6,448 nucleotides of DNA from Gammaproteobacteria bacterium. Its GTDB lineage: Bacteria > Pseudomonadota > Gammaproteobacteria > Arenicellales > JAOTYS01. A model generated the notes under the pieces. It searched no databases and was not told where the DNA came from. It was given only the letters and a program-made list of their open reading frames with translations. The stretch spans positions 1 to 6,448 of the forward strand of contig JAOTYS010000266.1 of assembly GCA_029861795.1 (NCBI GenBank). The letters run 5' to 3'. Shown here piece after piece: positions 5,075-6,448 of the stretch (position 1 is its first letter; each line of letters starts with the position of its first letter). Position numbers and translations under genes: made by a program.

Positions 5075-6448
5075 CGAGGACCACCGTAGGCGTACTGGAA
5101 TTGACATTACGATCAGTGTTAGCGCGAGTAGCCTCCTGAAGTTTAAGCAGACGTGTACGGAACGTATTTAGCTCCTCTATCAGTTTCTTCTGTTGCGCAG
5201 CACCGCCCCAGAATTGGACGATTCGCTCTCTGGGAGCGCGCTTGCGTAGAAACGGATCACGCTCCCCGTTGATGCGTTGTTCCATCCATTTAAGACCAAG
5301 TCGATAATGACAGTCTCCTTGACGACACCCTGTCAAGAACACCCCATCAGCGTGATTGCGTGAAACGACTAGGTCGATAAACGCAGGGGGCAACATGGCG
5401 ATGCAATTGAGCGAAACTATAGCGGTACCTTGCGCCTGCAGGGCTTGGAGGTTTGGGCCATGGGTACAACCAAAAACCAGAATTCGAACATCGCCATTGA
5501 GTTCTGCACAGACTTTCAGGGTTTGTTCGCGAACCTCGCGGATCGGGAGTGTGGGCAGATCAATCCCAGGCACTAATTCAGTTCGCCGACGAAATGGGGT
5601 TGAGGTCGGGCAGGCGCCTACGCAGATGCCACAAGAGACGCACAGATTTGGGTTGACCACCGCCTGATGCTCGAATGGTTTACCATCTGTGCGCGGTCCC
5701 ATGGTTACTGCACTGAAAGGACAGTCGGCCGCACAGCGATTGCAGCCATTGCAATTATCCAGGTCCACCACCGCCGCCGGTTGCCGCCGTCTGTACGGCA
5801 CCCATGGCAGTATTGCCAGTGCTAGAGTTCCCCCTATGAGTAGTGACCATAAGAACTGCCCAGAGTATCTATCCAACAAGGGGTAAAGTCCCAGGTAAAA
5901 CCAATCCAGGCTCACCACTGAAGGCACCTGGTTCAGATTGACTGGTCCCTGGCTGACCGCAGGAAATGCCAGGGACAAACAAAGCAACATGGCCAACGTG
6001 CCCGCTGCAAGGCCCAAGGGCGGGTTCACCTTGGGGTGGGTGCAGCGTTGTATATGAACCCACAAGAGAAACAGCAAGATGAGTGGTACAGCGATATGGA
6101 TGAATACCATCAAGGTAAAGAATCGACCACTTAACGTCGTATCGTGAAGAAAGTTTCTGGCTATGGGTTCGGCGAAGATACCGAGAGAGTCGAGCCATTC
6201 AGTAGTGGCGATTGCGATGTATTGTGCGAATTTGTCCCAAACCACCCAGTAGCCGCTAATTCCGGAAGCAAATACAAACCAAAGTAGAGCTAATCCGGTA
6301 ACCCATGAGAACGAACGTGCACCTCGCATTCGCTCCTTTATGTATTCGCGTAACAGATGCAACACCATCACTACTACCAAGGCGTCGGATGCATACCGAT
6401 GAAGGCTACGCATAATGCCTCCCGCATACCACTGGGTGTATGTGATTC
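5067..6448 (-). CDS. Cytochrome b / 2x[4Fe-4S] ferredoxin / MvhD-like fusion protein (5' partial)
   Basis: The frame is open to the right edge, and the residues just before the in-window ATG at 6413 (ITYTQWYAGGI) still read as cytochrome b, so that ATG is internal and the gene starts outside. Numbering from that ATG: H5/H19 and H106/H120, each pair 14 apart, are the four heme b ligands of the bc1/b6f cytochrome b core. Helices lie at about 10-27, 38-59, 98-121 and 134-153, plus one at 187-206. A loop with SLDWFY (168-173) sits where the Qo motif PEWY occurs in cytochrome b. A ferredoxin domain follows with C221, C224, C227, C231 and C258, C261, C264, C268. Residues 300-380 resemble the MvhD/FrhD delta subunit of hydrogenases, with C316, C337, and C363/C368 in GCRQGDCHY. 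The tail (about 405-430) may be a coiled coil. Arginine- and lysine-rich loops after helices 1, 3 and the last one place the Fe-S part in the cytoplasm. A role as quinone-linked electron transfer protein is inferred; the partner is unknown. Confidence 0.92.
   Translation of the reverse strand, partial: ITYTQWYAGGIMRSLHRYASDALVVVMVLHLLREYIKERMRGARSFSWVTGLALLWFVFASGISGYWVVWDKFAQYIAIATTEWLDSLGIFAEPIARNFLHDTTLSGRFFTLMVFIHIAVPLILLFLLWVHIQRCTHPKVNPPLGLAAGTLAMLLCLSLAFPAVSQGPVNLNQVPSVVSLDWFYLGLYPLLDRYSGQFLWSLLIGGTLALAILPWVPYRRRQPAAVVDLDNCNGCNRCAADCPFSAVTMGPRTDGKPFEHQAVVNPNLCVSCGICVGACPTSTPFRRRTELVPGIDLPTLPIREVREQTLKVCAELNGDVRILVFGCTHGPNLQALQAQGTAIVSLNCIAMLPPAFIDLVVSRNHADGVFLTGCRQGDCHYRLGLKWMEQRINGERDPFLRKRAPRERIVQFWGGAAQQKKLIEELNTFRTRLLKLQEATRANTDRNVNSSTPTVVLDG

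Noticed and set aside
5869..6198. 109-residue minus-strand frame within the cytochrome b part
   Set aside because: It is a frame-shifted shadow of the cytochrome b helices; the heme-ligand histidines and Fe-S cysteines occur only in the other frame.
6411..6413. ATG as the real start of the cytochrome b fusion protein
   Set aside because: The frame stays open to the right edge and the residues upstream (WYAGGI before MRSLHRYA) continue the conserved cytochrome b helix B entry, so the ATG encodes an internal methionine.

Overview
The window looks like part of a denitrification locus of a Gram-negative, cd1-type (nirS-type) denitrifier, most likely a proteobacterium of moderate GC. NirJ and NirN exist only to make heme d1, the cofactor of cytochrome cd1 nitrite reductase. 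NnrS and a bacteriohemerythrin are typical companions in nitric-oxide-handling regions. The phylum is inferred from protein resemblance recalled from memory, not from a marker gene.

Layout: the + strand (1-2736) carries the 3' part of nirJ (its start lies left of the window) and a complete nirN, 30 nt apart. Both belong to heme d1 assembly: NirJ works on the tetrapyrrole in the cytoplasm and NirN does the last dehydrogenation in the periplasm. nirN meets nnrS tail to tail with only 10 nt between the stop codons.

The - strand (2747-6448), read right to left, carries: (1) a long multidomain protein whose 5' end lies beyond the right edge, with cytochrome b helices that keep all four heme-ligand histidines, a two-cluster ferredoxin domain and an MvhD/FrhD-like iron-sulfur domain; (2) a conserved-looking but unnamed membrane-anchored protein that overlaps it and is probably translationally coupled; (3) a 107-nt gap with a 7-bp inverted repeat; (4) a bacteriohemerythrin with a complete diiron ligand set and a strong ribosome binding site; (5) a 154-nt gap; (6) nnrS, a polytopic heme/copper membrane protein of the NO response.

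The most unusual part is the pair at the right end. Topology, the positive-inside rule and the cysteine motifs suggest a membrane module that could link the quinone pool and the periplasmic face (the anchored small protein) to cytoplasmic Fe-S clusters. An MvhD-type domain is best known from hydrogenase/heterodisulfide reductase complexes, so its fusion to cytochrome b beside heme d1 genes deserves attention. What it reduces or oxidises cannot be read from this window. No RNA genes, mobile elements, CRISPR arrays or convincing FNR/DNR boxes were seen, and no gene-free stretch exceeds 300 bases.
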